64,000 bases of DNA, from the NCBI RefSeq assembly GCF_946478955.1, contig NZ_CAMLDL010000001.1:124001-188000 (forward strand). Reading direction: 5' to 3'. Shown here piece by piece: positions 44,901 through 53,074 of the stretch; the first letter of the stretch is position 1, and every line of letters begins with the position of its first letter. The stretch is from an uncultured Sphingomonas sp. (GTDB taxonomy: Bacteria; Pseudomonadota; Alphaproteobacteria; Sphingomonadales; Sphingomonadaceae). The notes beneath the pieces were generated by a model. That model was given only the letters and a program-made list of their open reading frames with translations. It did no database searches and had not been told where the DNA came from. The position numbers and the translations under genes were made by a program.

Positions 44901-45962
44901 CTATCTGGTTCGTCCCTTGCCCGATGGTTGATGGTCGGGCGCTTTGGACTCCCGTAACTCCCGTAACGGTGTCGGCAGGCTCAATCGCTGGGCATGGCGC
45001 GCAGCGAACACCTCGGGCGTGGCATCCATCGCCCGATGCTTGTCGAGGAATGCGCGAACATCCTTGGCAAGCTCGCGGTCGTCGGCTTGCCCGGTGGCGT
45101 CGAGTGCATCGGCGGTTTGCTCGTAGGCGCGGCGTATCTCCTGCCAACGGACCGTGCCGGCATCGATGAACGGTGGCAATTGATCCTCGCCCCGTGCAAC
45201 AGCGATGGCCTGTTCATTGGTACGGCGGTCAGCGTCGGTGATCCGGCGGCTCCCTTCAGATCGCAGGCGCGCCCGCAATTTGACCAGCGCCATGCTCGAT
45301 CCGGCGATCCCTTTTCCGCGAGCGCGGCGCGGCGTCGCCTCGGCCGCGACGCCCCGTGCCCGCAGTTCGCGGGCGAAGCATTCGCGCAAGCGATTGAGCT
45401 GAACCGGGCGGGGATTGAACCGGGTGCGATTGAGCCCCTCGGCCTGCACGGCCAGATGGACGTGCGGGCGCGGCGTGTCGGTGTGGAGGGCCATGACATA
45501 GTCGTGATTGTCGCCCAGCTCGGCGTCGGCAAGCGCGCGAACGGCTCCCAGCACTTTGTCGGGATCGGTGCCTTCGGGCATCGAGAAGATCAGCGAGACG
45601 GACGACACGGTACGCCGCGACCGCCATTGGAGCGTATCGCTCCATTCCGCCGCGCGCTCGGCGATGTCGTCCTTGGCAGTCAGGATTTCGCCATCGCGGG
45701 TTTCGATGCCCAGCGCGCCCTTGCGCCCGATATAGTCGAGATGGGCCTTGACGTGCCTGCCGCCCCGCTGGCGACCCGTGACCTTAACCACCACCTCGGG
45801 CGCCTTGCGGACGATCCGCGCGAGTTTGGCCCGTGCGGTCGGGCCGGTGGCAAAACCGTAGCTGGCGTAGAGCGGGACGCGCGGTGAATTGGCGGGGCCG
45901 TGGATGTAACGCACCCGGAAGGCAGGGCGCGTCGCTTCCCACAAGGCCGATTCCAGACCCAT
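44901..45962 (-). CDS. Relaxase (VirD2/MobP-like)
   Basis: DNA relaxase that nicks oriT and is carried covalently with the transferred strand. The 353-residue protein has VTGRQRGGRHVKAHLDYIGR (the region around motif I) and the metal-binding HUH-type motif III HTDTPRPHVHLAVQAEG. The C-terminal part is helical and basic, without a helicase or primase domain. ATG at 45962 shares one base with the mobC-like stop (TGATG). The probable oriT lies beyond the mobC-like gene at 46.5 kb. Confidence 0.9.
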   Translation of the reverse strand: MGLESALWEATRPAFRVRYIHGPANSPRVPLYASYGFATGPTARAKLARIVRKAPEVVVKVTGRQRGGRHVKAHLDYIGRKGALGIETRDGEILTAKDDIAERAAEWSDTLQWRSRRTVSSVSLIFSMPEGTDPDKVLGAVRALADAELGDNHDYVMALHTDTPRPHVHLAVQAEGLNRTRFNPRPVQLNRLRECFARELRARGVAAEATPRRARGKGIAGSSMALVKLRARLRSEGSRRITDADRRTNEQAIAVARGEDQLPPFIDAGTVRWQEIRRAYEQTADALDATGQADDRELAKDVRAFLDKHRAMDATPEVFAARHAQRLSLPTPLRELRESKAPDHQPSGKGRTR

Positions 45963-46516
45963 CAGTCCGGCACGGCCCAATAGCTGACATCGCCGCGCAT
46001 GGCTTCGCCGACAGCCGTCACCTGCTCGGACACTTCGATCCGCATATCGGCGATCCGCCGCAGCTCGGGTCCGATACTCTTGTCGCCATCGTCGAGCATG
46101 GCGGTGTTGGCGGCCTTCATCGCCTGATTGAGATTGCGGCCGATGCGCAGCAGCTGCATTCTGATCGGCGCGAGTTCGGCCAGCAGTCCGTCATCAACCC
46201 GTGACTTCAGGGCGAGGTGGCGGCGCACCAGGGCCTTGATCCACCCTGCCCGGTCGGTCGAACGCTGGCCTGCACGAACCTCGATCACGGCGATCTCGAC
46301 ATCAGTGAATCTGAGCGAAACACGGTTGCGCGCCGTGCCCTCGGGACGGCCAATGCGCGGCCGGTGATCGCTCTCTTGCAAGGCCCGCTCGATCATCTGC
46401 CGGACCAGCGCACTGCGCCCGCCGCGCCCGACCGCCACCCTGTCGAACGCTGCGAGCGCATCGGCGTCGAGCCGGATGCTGAGCATCGCGGTGTTCGGAA
46501 GATGATTTGTCGCCAT
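45962..46516 (-). CDS. MobC-like relaxosome accessory protein
   Basis: A 184-residue protein with an N-terminal ribbon-helix-helix-like segment (MLSIRLDADALAAFDRVAVG) and a C-terminal MobC-type helix region (LLRIGRNLNQAMKAANTAML). Such proteins bind next to nic and help the relaxase. It starts 18 bp from the AATAAGGG box and about 60 bp from the nic-like sequence, and is coupled to the relaxase gene. Confidence 0.85.
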   Translation of the reverse strand: MATNHLPNTAMLSIRLDADALAAFDRVAVGRGGRSALVRQMIERALQESDHRPRIGRPEGTARNRVSLRFTDVEIAVIEVRAGQRSTDRAGWIKALVRRHLALKSRVDDGLLAELAPIRMQLLRIGRNLNQAMKAANTAMLDDGDKSIGPELRRIADMRIEVSEQVTAVGEAMRGDVSYWAVPD

Positions 46517-46533
46517 CAGACATGCCCATGTAA

Positions 46534-46673
46534 AATAAGGGCAATGTATGACAACACGCGCCGCTGGGCATATCCTGCATTCAAGACAAATCAGACAAAC
46601 CCCCTAAAACAAGCACACCCGAAGCGGGTTTCTGTTTCGGACAATAAGGGGCTTCGGGTGTGCTTGGGGGTTT
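46534..46673 (+). other. Probable origin of transfer (oriT)
   Basis: Contains ATATCCTG|C at 46570-46578, the IncP/Ti-type nic consensus (YATCCTG|Y), and AATAAGGG at 46534-46541 (repeated at 46643-46650), resembling the oriT region of IncP plasmids. A large hairpin follows: CAAGCACACCCGAAGC (46610-46625) is a perfect 16-bp inverted repeat of 46651-46666, extended by AAACCCC/GGGGTTT. It lies directly upstream of the mobC-like and relaxase genes. Nicking the plus strand here would send the right side of the element first. Confidence 0.75.
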
Positions 46674-46679
46674 GAGGTT

Positions 46680-46868
46680 TCAGTCAGAATGGGAAGCGCG
46701 GCTTCCCATGCGGGCCGAAGATCGCCGGAGGATTTCATGCTGGCGGCTGGCGGTCGCGGTCCCCCATTCGGCGATCTCGCCGATTGTGCGACCGCAGCCG
46801 GTGCAGACGCTGGAACCGGGGTCCAGTGCGCAAACCTGTTTGCAGGGAGAAGGCGGGCGGTGCGTCAT
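46680..46868 (-). CDS. DUF1289 family small Cys-rich protein
   Basis: A 62-residue protein with the DUF1289 signature: PCKQVCALDPG, then CTGCGRTIGEIAEW. The four cysteines probably bind a metal or iron-sulfur cluster; function unknown. It lies right of oriT and 6 bp after the RES-toxin gene stop, in the same orientation. Confidence 0.85.
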   Translation of the reverse strand: MTHRPPSPCKQVCALDPGSSVCTGCGRTIGEIAEWGTATASRQHEILRRSSARMGSRASHSD

Positions 46869-46874
46869 TCGCGC

Positions 46875-47354
46875 TCAGGAATAGAGCCGCTCATCCCACC
46901 AGACCGGCGCGGGCAGCTCGTGGGTGATCGCCGCCGCGCCGGGGTGCGCGGGATTGATCAGGATGTTGCGGTCCAGCCGTGCCGGAATCGACGGCACGAT
47001 CAGGATCGCCGACCGCGCCGCCTTGACCCAGGCAAGCCCGAAGCGCTTGCAGATGGTCTCGCGCTTGCCGTCCCATCCCGGATTGCTGGCCGGATCGAAG
47101 ATCTCGTAGCTGGTGCCATTGGGAATGGTGATGCGGATATAGTGCTGGTTGGGGGGCAGCACCGAACTGGCGTGAACCAGCTTTTCGAGCATCGCGGTCG
47201 AATAATGTTCGGAGGTGTAGATCATCGGGCTGGCGGGGGTGTTCCACCGCCCCGGATAGAGCCTTGCGCCCTGGCTGTCGTAGATCGGGTGCGCGCCCTT
47301 GGGATCGCCGATCCGGAAACAGGTCAGGACGCGATCGGTCTTTTGCGCGCTCAC
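46875..47354 (-). CDS. RES-domain toxin (NAD+ phosphorylase family)
   Basis: RES toxins degrade NAD+ and stop growth. The 159-residue protein has the RES motifs: FRIGDP with the conserved Arg, GRWNTPASPMIYTSEH and STAMLEKLVHA with the conserved Glu, and the late INPAHP segment typical of the family. Length is normal. It overlaps the upstream Xre/ParS-type antitoxin gene by 4 bp. On a mobile element it probably acts as an addiction module. Confidence 0.9.
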   Translation of the reverse strand: MSAQKTDRVLTCFRIGDPKGAHPIYDSQGARLYPGRWNTPASPMIYTSEHYSTAMLEKLVHASSVLPPNQHYIRITIPNGTSYEIFDPASNPGWDGKRETICKRFGLAWVKAARSAILIVPSIPARLDRNILINPAHPGAAAITHELPAPVWWDERLYS

Positions 47355-47788
47355 ACCCCACCGCTGTAGGCGATGCGCCCCAGCAGGTTGATGACCGCAT
47401 CGGCACCGGGACCGGTCGCCAGAGTCACATCGAGCGGCGACTTGCCATCGAGCATGGCGTGGGGCCGGTTGAGAAACTCCCGCACCTTGTCGCCGTCGTG
47501 ATAGATGTCGAGCGCGAAGACATAGACCTTGGCGAGCCGCGCCAGCCGGTCGCCTTCCTCGCTGGTCAGATGCCGGGTCGCCGACTTCTTGCGGCGTTCG
47601 AGCGTCGCCTTGGGAATCAGCCGGAACTTGAACCGGGCGTCGTCGGGCGCGACCGCGCCCGCGAGCCGGTCAAGCGCGCTCACCGGCAAACCCTTCTCGA
47701 CCGCATTGGACAGGCCGAGGCGCGTGTTGCCTGCGCTGGCGTTGACGCCAAGCAGAGTTTCGACGGTCGCGGCAGCCTGACTGGCCAT
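47351..47788 (-). CDS. Xre/MbcA/ParS-type antitoxin
   Basis: Antitoxin of the RES/Xre pair; it blocks the toxin and usually represses the operon. The 145-residue protein has an HTH-like middle (FRLIPKATLERRKKSATRHL, then TSEEGDRLARLAKVYVFALD) and the C-terminal ParS toxin-binding domain (AMLDGKSPLDVTLATGPG, INLLGRIAYSGG). The ATG at 47788 has CGGAG 7 bp upstream; starts at 47803 or 47806 are also open. The stop overlaps the RES gene start. Confidence 0.88.
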   Translation of the reverse strand: MASQAAATVETLLGVNASAGNTRLGLSNAVEKGLPVSALDRLAGAVAPDDARFKFRLIPKATLERRKKSATRHLTSEEGDRLARLAKVYVFALDIYHDGDKVREFLNRPHAMLDGKSPLDVTLATGPGADAVINLLGRIAYSGGV

Positions 47789-47858
47789 TTTCTGCTCCGG
47801 CATCAAGTGAGACTAACTTAGGTGTCAGTTGAGGCTACGTCAAGATTGGCACCGCAAA

Positions 47859-47885
47859 GCCCCGTCCGACAGAGCCGGACGGGGC
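47859..47885 (-). terminator. Hairpin terminator after DUF736 gene
   Basis: GCCCCGTCCG - 7 nt - CGGACGGGGC is a perfect 10-bp stem, 13 bp beyond the DUF736 stop. No T run follows on either strand. A near-identical hairpin follows the parB-like gene at 48828-48854. Confidence 0.6.
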
Positions 47886-47898
47886 GTGGTTGCGCTGG

Positions 47899-48225
47899 TC
47901 AGTTGCCGTTCGAGGTGCGGGCGCGCGACCAGATCAGGTTGAAGGTCTTGCCATCTTCATCGGCGAACAGGCTGGCGAAGATCGGAGCGGTGAAGCTGGG
48001 ATCGTCGAGCTTGATCGAGAGATAGTCGCGGCCTTCCTTGGAGGTCTTCTGCCAGCAGGCGCCGATCTCGGCCTTGGCCACGAACACCCGGTGCGACGGC
48101 GCGTTTTCGTTCTCGCTTGCATCCTCCGCGACGATGGTGACGTTCTTCTTCTGCAAGCTCATCGTGACGATCTCGCCGGTGTAGCTGTTGTCGCCGGTCT
48201 TCTTGAAGGTGCCGATATTTGCCAT
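47899..48225 (-). CDS. DUF736 family protein
   Basis: A 108-residue protein matching DUF736: MANIGTFKKTGDNSYTGEI, VFVAKAEIGACWQKTSKEGR and YLSIKLDDPSFTAPIFASL. The family is common on alphaproteobacterial conjugative plasmids and ICEs in the transfer leading region; function unknown. Strong site AAGGAGAAG before the ATG. Monocistronic, with a hairpin after the stop and a long gene-free stretch before it. Confidence 0.92.
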   Translation of the reverse strand: MANIGTFKKTGDNSYTGEIVTMSLQKKNVTIVAEDASENENAPSHRVFVAKAEIGACWQKTSKEGRDYLSIKLDDPSFTAPIFASLFADEDGKTFNLIWSRARTSNGN

Positions 48226-48911
48226 GATACTTCTCCTTGCCTTGGTCGAACCCCGCGCTCATTCGCGGCCTCGATGGCTGGTTAAAGGCAGGGGCTTGCA
48301 CCGCTGCACCCGCAGGGCCGCAACGTGAGTGGAGCACGGGGCAGGCCGGGGTTTCTTGTCCCGCGAGGAATGGGCGGCACGCCCAGGGGAAGAAAGTTCG
48401 GGCTGCCCCGTTGCAGCAAGGGGCAAGAGGCGCAGCCGTCAGCTGCCAACCAAAGCCATTGACGAGGCCGTGGGTGAGCGCGGGTTCCGGTCGCCCGTAT
48501 GCAAGGAGTTCTGGCAAGCGTCGGTTGGCGCATTCGATGGCTGGCGGATATGCCCTGCCAGGTGAAGTCACTTACCGGGCTTGCCGAACCAAGACGCAAT
48601 CGTCGGCCGAAGGGTCGGTAGCCGAAAACGCCCCGCCGTCGCACCGGATTTCCTTGGATGCAGGTCACAGGCCGCTGGTGCAGACCGCAAGAAGGACGCG
48701 GTGGTCTAGGTCAGGACCATGGCCCGCCTCGCGCCGATCCGCCCGCCTGTTCGCGGGCTTAGATTGCCAATCCGACCACCCGATCAGGCTCCTGCCTTGC
48801 CACCCCCCGGAATGACCTCGCACGCAAGCCCCGTCCGGCTCTGCCGGACGGGGCATTGTGGCGCTGGCGGTGCAAACGGAAGCGGGCGGCGCGATGCCGC
48901 CCGCCCCTCCC
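48226..48911. other. Gene-free stretch with hairpin, upstream of DUF736 gene
   Basis: In 686 bp no gene with a credible start is seen. It contains the hairpin GCCCCGTCCGGC...GCCGGACGGGGC (48828-48854) past the parB-like gene, and at 48306-48325 a 20-bp motif (GCACCCGCAGGGCCGCAACG) that recurs with 17 of 20 matches at 52525-52544; both copies lie 81-87 bp upstream of a minus-strand start codon. Probably a promoter and control region. Confidence 0.6.
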
Positions 48912-50756
48912 TCACGCCGCAAGGCTTTGCTCGTCGATCTCAACCGACGCCTCGGCGGTTTCGGTATCACCGCTGCCGACCTCGTCCGCCGCATCTGCGG
49001 CGGCGGGGTTAGGATCGCGCGGCGCATTCGGCTCGGCCAGCCATGCCGCGCGATTGGCGGCGGCAACCGTCGCCACCCCGCCGCGCTGGGTGTAGGCCGA
49101 CGGCGGGAACGCCATCCATCGCGGCACCCAATGCTCGACCTTGGCGCGGTCGTTGCTGCCGGTCAGATAGTCGTTGATGACAGACTTGATCGTCTTGCCC
49201 TTCTGGTCGGCATGGGCCTGCGCCACGGTATCGCCGCCGATCTCGCGCAGCACTTCGGTCAAGACCTCGCGGTCGCGGACAAGCGCATAGAACGCATCGT
49301 CCACTGTCCAATAGTCGGCCATGCTGACGCCAAGGTGGAGGCCGATGGTTTCAATGAGGCCGGTGCCGCTCGCCAGCGTCTCGGCCATGACCACGCCCAG
49401 CACCTCCATGACCACTTGGTCGGGCAGTTCCAGCAGTCGCTGGAAGAGGCCGCTGACGCCGTTCCTCGGTTCGTGGCCCAAGGTAACGCTGGCCTCGTCG
49501 GGGTCGAAGTCCAGCACGGCCAGCACCGCGCGCCGCCGCTCGTCGAAGCGGGCTTCGGCAAGGCTGGTTTCGATGCTCTCGCTGATCGCGTCATTGCGCG
49601 ACCGCTGACTTTGCACATCCACCCGCCAAAGCGGCGAACCGCATATCGCGTGGGCAACCATGACGCGCAGCGCCACGCCGCTGTTAGCGGCGAGCGCCGA
49701 GCGCACAGCCGCATGGCGGTGCAGATCGATATAGCTGGTCATGGCGGCGGTGATTTCGGGGCGGGCCGGTGCGGACTGCTTACCCACCTCGCTGCCGCCC
49801 TCACTATCTGCTGCACCTAGGCGCCGCGCCTCCTTGCGGGTCAGAAAGCCCTCGTGAAAGGCGACCTCGCCCTTGGCGTTGACATCGATATAGACCCGCC
49901 CGCCTTTGCGCTTGGCGGTCTTTTCATGCTCCCATGTCTGGAAATAGACACCCGCGGGGACGATCTCGACCGCGCTCCATCCGGTATCGAGATAGGCGGC
50001 CTTGCGCCGCTCGATCTCGATGCCTTGCGCGGCCCAGAACTGATCGGCATCGGCGAAATAGCCTTCGTCGCCGAACAGGTCGTTGACGATCTGGCCGTCG
50101 AACTCGGCAAGATCGAACAGCGCCGCACCGGTCGCAATCGACGCGCCGCCGAACAGCCACGCCTTCAACTGGCTCCCGCGCGGCGCATAGCCATCGGCGT
50201 CCTCGAACAGCGCCAACCACGCCTTTTGCTGCGCCTTGGTCGCCAAGGTCAGATGCCTGACGGTGGGCGCATCGATTTCCTCGGCGCGGAACGCCTCGCG
50301 GATGCGCGGCAAGAGATTGCCGAGCGCGAGGATGCGCTTCACCTGCACTTCGGTCAGCGCGAAGGTCGCGGCAATATCCTCGACGCTGCGGCCTTCCTTG
50401 ACCAGTCGCGTGTAGCTTTCCCACTGCGTCACCTGATCGGGGTTCTGGCGCAGCATATTCTCGATCATCGAGATTTCCAGCGCCTCGGCGTCGTCGCCTT
50501 CGCCAAGCGTGATGCAGGGCAGCGTCACGCCGTCCTGGCCCTGTCGCGCAGCCTCGAGGCTGGCGAAATAGCGGCGCTTGCCCGCGACGATCTCGAAATG
50601 ACCGGCGTTGCAGTTGGGCCGGACGAACAGCGGCGAGATTACGCCGCGCTTGATGATCGACGGCAGGATGTCCGAAATGTCGGGCGGCTTCTTGCCCGCC
50701 CGCATGTTCGCCTTGGAAACCGAAAGCCGGTCGAGCGGGATTTGGTCGATGTGCAT
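48912..50756 (-). CDS. Large ParB/RepB/Spo0J-family protein
   Basis: A 614-residue protein with an N-terminal ParB-like nuclease/CTP-binding domain (IPLDRLSVSKANMR, FEIVAGKRRYFASLEAARQG, EISMIENMLRQNPDQVTQW) and an HTH (VEDIAATFALTEVQVKRILA); the remaining ~400 residues are specific to plasmid/ICE members. No ParA partner is found on the element, so a role in stability or leading-region gene control is possible rather than classical partition. ATG at 50756 has GGAG 9 bp upstream. Terminated by the hairpin 48828-48854. Confidence 0.9.
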   Translation of the reverse strand: MHIDQIPLDRLSVSKANMRAGKKPPDISDILPSIIKRGVISPLFVRPNCNAGHFEIVAGKRRYFASLEAARQGQDGVTLPCITLGEGDDAEALEISMIENMLRQNPDQVTQWESYTRLVKEGRSVEDIAATFALTEVQVKRILALGNLLPRIREAFRAEEIDAPTVRHLTLATKAQQKAWLALFEDADGYAPRGSQLKAWLFGGASIATGAALFDLAEFDGQIVNDLFGDEGYFADADQFWAAQGIEIERRKAAYLDTGWSAVEIVPAGVYFQTWEHEKTAKRKGGRVYIDVNAKGEVAFHEGFLTRKEARRLGAADSEGGSEVGKQSAPARPEITAAMTSYIDLHRHAAVRSALAANSGVALRVMVAHAICGSPLWRVDVQSQRSRNDAISESIETSLAEARFDERRRAVLAVLDFDPDEASVTLGHEPRNGVSGLFQRLLELPDQVVMEVLGVVMAETLASGTGLIETIGLHLGVSMADYWTVDDAFYALVRDREVLTEVLREIGGDTVAQAHADQKGKTIKSVINDYLTGSNDRAKVEHWVPRWMAFPPSAYTQRGGVATVAAANRAAWLAEPNAPRDPNPAAADAADEVGSGDTETAEASVEIDEQSLAA

Positions 50757-50775
50757 GGTATTTTCTCCGTTCGGT

Positions 50776-50877
50776 GGCCCCATCCTCGGGGCACCTTGGG
50801 GGGCGGTGAGGATGGGGCCGGTTGTCCGCGCGGGACAATCACGCGCGGGGTCTGCCGCACCTTGAGGGGTCAAGGTG
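50776..50877. repeat. Two perfect hairpins upstream of the ParB-like gene
   Basis: GGCCCCATCCTC (50776-50787) and GAGGATGGGGCC (50808-50819) form a perfect 12-bp stem; CACCTTGA-GGGG-TCAAGGTG (50858-50877) is a second stem that includes the DUF2958 stop codon. They lie in the 113-bp gap before the ParB-like gene and may act as terminator, operator or ParB site. Confidence 0.65.
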
Positions 50878-51262
50878 GCGGAAGGGCGGAATCTTCGTGG
50901 GTGCGGGCGGCGGCTGCGGCCTCAAGCCGCGCCGCGTCCTCGGTGATGCCGCCGCACAGGCGGGCGGCATCGGCGTAGGTGGTCAGCGGGAAGCGGCCCT
51001 CGAAATGAAGGTCACGCTCGATGGCGAGGCCGAACGGCAGCTTGACCGCCGCAATCTCGGCAAGGCTGGCCGAACCCAGTTCGGGGCAACCAAAACCAAG
51101 GTCACACAGCCCGAACAGGGTGTCGTTGTCCTCGTCCAGCTCGGAAAAAAGCCAAGTGCCGGACCCGACCGGATTGAAGAATTTGACGACCGGCGCGTGA
51201 TCGCCACGATTCTGGCCATTGGCGATCAACCGTGCGCGCTGGTCTTGGGCGAGCAACAGCAT
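50870..51262 (-). CDS. DUF2958 family protein
   Basis: A 130-residue protein matching DUF2958: HAPVVKFFNPVGSGTWLFSE, then FGLCDLGFGCPELGS, and IERDLHFEGRFPLTTYADAA. Frequent on conjugative plasmids of alphaproteobacteria; function unknown. ATG at 51262 is preceded by GGAGGAATCC, a strong site. It follows the 65-residue gene by 13 bp and belongs to the ardC transcript. Confidence 0.9.
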   Translation of the reverse strand: MLLLAQDQRARLIANGQNRGDHAPVVKFFNPVGSGTWLFSELDEDNDTLFGLCDLGFGCPELGSASLAEIAAVKLPFGLAIERDLHFEGRFPLTTYADAARLCGGITEDAARLEAAAAARTHEDSALPPP

Positions 51263-51275
51263 GGGGATTCCTCCT

Positions 51276-51473
51276 TCAAAACATCTCGATCTGGTTGCGG
51301 GCGTTGGTGTCGAACAGGCCGTGATCGGCGGGGCGCTGCGGCCGCTTCGGCTCCAGCGGCGCGTTGGCGCGCATGGCGAGGCGGTCGCGCGGGGTGATCG
51401 GCGCAACGCCGTGAACCAGCGTCTGCTCGCCGATGGGCGTCTGCTCGGACGCGAGAGAAAGCGGCGCGCTCAT
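51276..51473 (-). CDS. Small hypothetical protein between ArdC and DUF2958
   Basis: A 65-residue polar, Pro/Arg-rich protein without recognised domains (APITPRDRLAMRANAPLEP). Its ATG overlaps the ardC stop (ATGA) and it ends 13 bp before the DUF2958 start, which supports it as a real, translated gene. Function unknown. Confidence 0.65.
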   Translation of the reverse strand: MSAPLSLASEQTPIGEQTLVHGVAPITPRDRLAMRANAPLEPKRPQRPADHGLFDTNARNQIEMF

Positions 51474-52438
51474 GCCGCGTTCGCCAGACCGGATTCGTGC
51501 TCCCGAACGAAGGCCAGCAGGAAGTCAGCGGCCTTGCTGGCTTGGCTCGCAGCCTTGAAGATCGCGCGATTGTCCGCGCGCAGCACGGTCAGCCACGAAC
51601 CAAGGTAATCGGCATGGCGCACGGTGGGGACAATCCCCAGCGCGGCGCACAGGAATGCCGATGTCAGTTCGGCGCACAGTTCCTCGCGGGCATAGAGCGC
51701 CGAACCGAACCGCCCCGACTGGTCGCGCGCCAACCTTGCCTTGCTCCCCGTCCAATGGCCGAGTTCGTGCAAAGCCGTGCGGTAGAAATCGATCTGATGG
51801 ATGAACGCCGGTTGCGGCGGCACCTGCACAAAATCGCCGCCGATGTCATAGAAGGCCTTCGCCCCGCCAATGCGGAAATCCGCGCCCGTCGCGGCAATCA
51901 GCGCCTCCGCGCCCTCGTGCTGTTCGCGCGGCGGCAATGGCGTCGGGTCGGTTGTCAGCCGCTCAGGCAAGCCGTCGCACTGCGCGGCGTTGAACACGAC
52001 AAAGCGTTTGAGGAAGGGAATCGAGCGCGGTTCGCCTTCCGCGCCCTCGCCGCCCTCGCGCTCCTCGTCGGGGGTGAAGCGGTCGGCGTAAAAGATCGTA
52101 TGTCCGCGCTCGCCCTTGCGGACGCATCCGCCAGCGGCCAACGCCTGCCGGAAGGTCAACCAATCCTGCGAGGGATAAGACCCCTCGATAACCGCGCCCC
52201 ACAGGATCAGCACATTGACGCCCGAATAGGGACGCCCTGAAATCGCGTTGCGCGGCAATCCCGGCATGGCCGTCGCCGCGCTCCACGGCTGCATCCAAGG
52301 GAACAGGCCCGCTTCAAGCTGGGCGATGATCCTGGCCGTTACCTCGTCATAGAGCGAAGCCCGTGCCGCGCCCTCCCCCTTGGCCCTGCCAGTCCTGCGC
52401 TTGCCGCTGTTCCGCCGTGTCCTGCCGCGTTCCGCCAT
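51470..52438 (-). CDS. ardC: ArdC-type anti-restriction zincin
   Basis: ArdC proteins bind single-stranded DNA and protect incoming plasmid DNA from restriction. The 322-residue protein has the N-terminal ArdC ssDNA-binding domain (LYDEVTARIIAQLEAGLFPW, then GRPYSGVNVLILWG) and a C-terminal zinc metallopeptidase-like domain with ALHELGHWTG. ATG at 52438 has GGAGG 5 bp upstream. First gene of the minus-strand leading-region series; if the plus strand is transferred, it serves as template for this gene. Confidence 0.9.
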   Translation of the reverse strand: MAERGRTRRNSGKRRTGRAKGEGAARASLYDEVTARIIAQLEAGLFPWMQPWSAATAMPGLPRNAISGRPYSGVNVLILWGAVIEGSYPSQDWLTFRQALAAGGCVRKGERGHTIFYADRFTPDEEREGGEGAEGEPRSIPFLKRFVVFNAAQCDGLPERLTTDPTPLPPREQHEGAEALIAATGADFRIGGAKAFYDIGGDFVQVPPQPAFIHQIDFYRTALHELGHWTGSKARLARDQSGRFGSALYAREELCAELTSAFLCAALGIVPTVRHADYLGSWLTVLRADNRAIFKAASQASKAADFLLAFVREHESGLANAA

Positions 52439-53074
52439 CGTCGCCTCCATGCCCAAAAAACCACACCGCCCCGGAGAGGGGGGTGGGCGGCAGAAAGCGA
52501 CCAAGAGGCGCGCCGCGATCAGGCGCACCTGCAAGGCTGCAACGCAGTGAAAGACCCGCGCCCCGAACGCAGAGAGGGGCCGGGTTGCGCCTGAGCGCGG
52601 CGGGCCTAGCCGGAAGCGCCGCCCATCCCCCTCTTCGGGGACGGCCACCAAAGCGCCGGCGCACCCGCGCCGTCCACCATCAGTCGAAGATCATCGAGAC
52701 CATTCCGCCGCACAGCGGCCGAACCAAAAACGGCACCCTTGCACGGCGCGACGCCAGCCGGACGCCCTGCGCGCGGGCCTGTGGGCCAGCGGGCGTCCGG
52801 CCAGGAGAGAGGCAAGAGTGCCCGCGGGTCAGCTCAAATACGCCGCACCCTTAGGAGCGCGCTAGCAGCGGGACAGAGTGCGTCCCTGAAGAATCCCGCT
52901 CATTTTCGAAACGCTCCCGATCGTCACCCGAAGGGCCAAGACTACAGGCTTGGTGCGCGTAAGCGCATAGAGCGGGTTGCCCGAAGGGCAGCGTCAAGAG
53001 CCGCTGACAAAGCGGCCGTTCAGCGGTAGGAATGCGGTCCCTGATAGCTGCCGTTGGTTCAAAATGCCTATCGT
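52439..53074. other. Gene-free stretch with hairpin, upstream of ardC
   Basis: In 636 bp no credible gene is seen. It holds a perfect 11-bp inverted repeat GCCGGACGCCC (52757-52767) / GGGCGTCCGGC (52791-52801) with a 23-nt loop, and the 52525-52544 copy of the motif also found at 48306-48325. Probably the promoter and control region of ardC; a single-stranded promoter is possible (see findings). Confidence 0.6.

Noticed and set aside
48858..50978. Long plus-strand open frames (320 and 374 codons)
   Set aside because: They are antisense to the ParB-like gene, lack ribosome binding sites and show no domain features.
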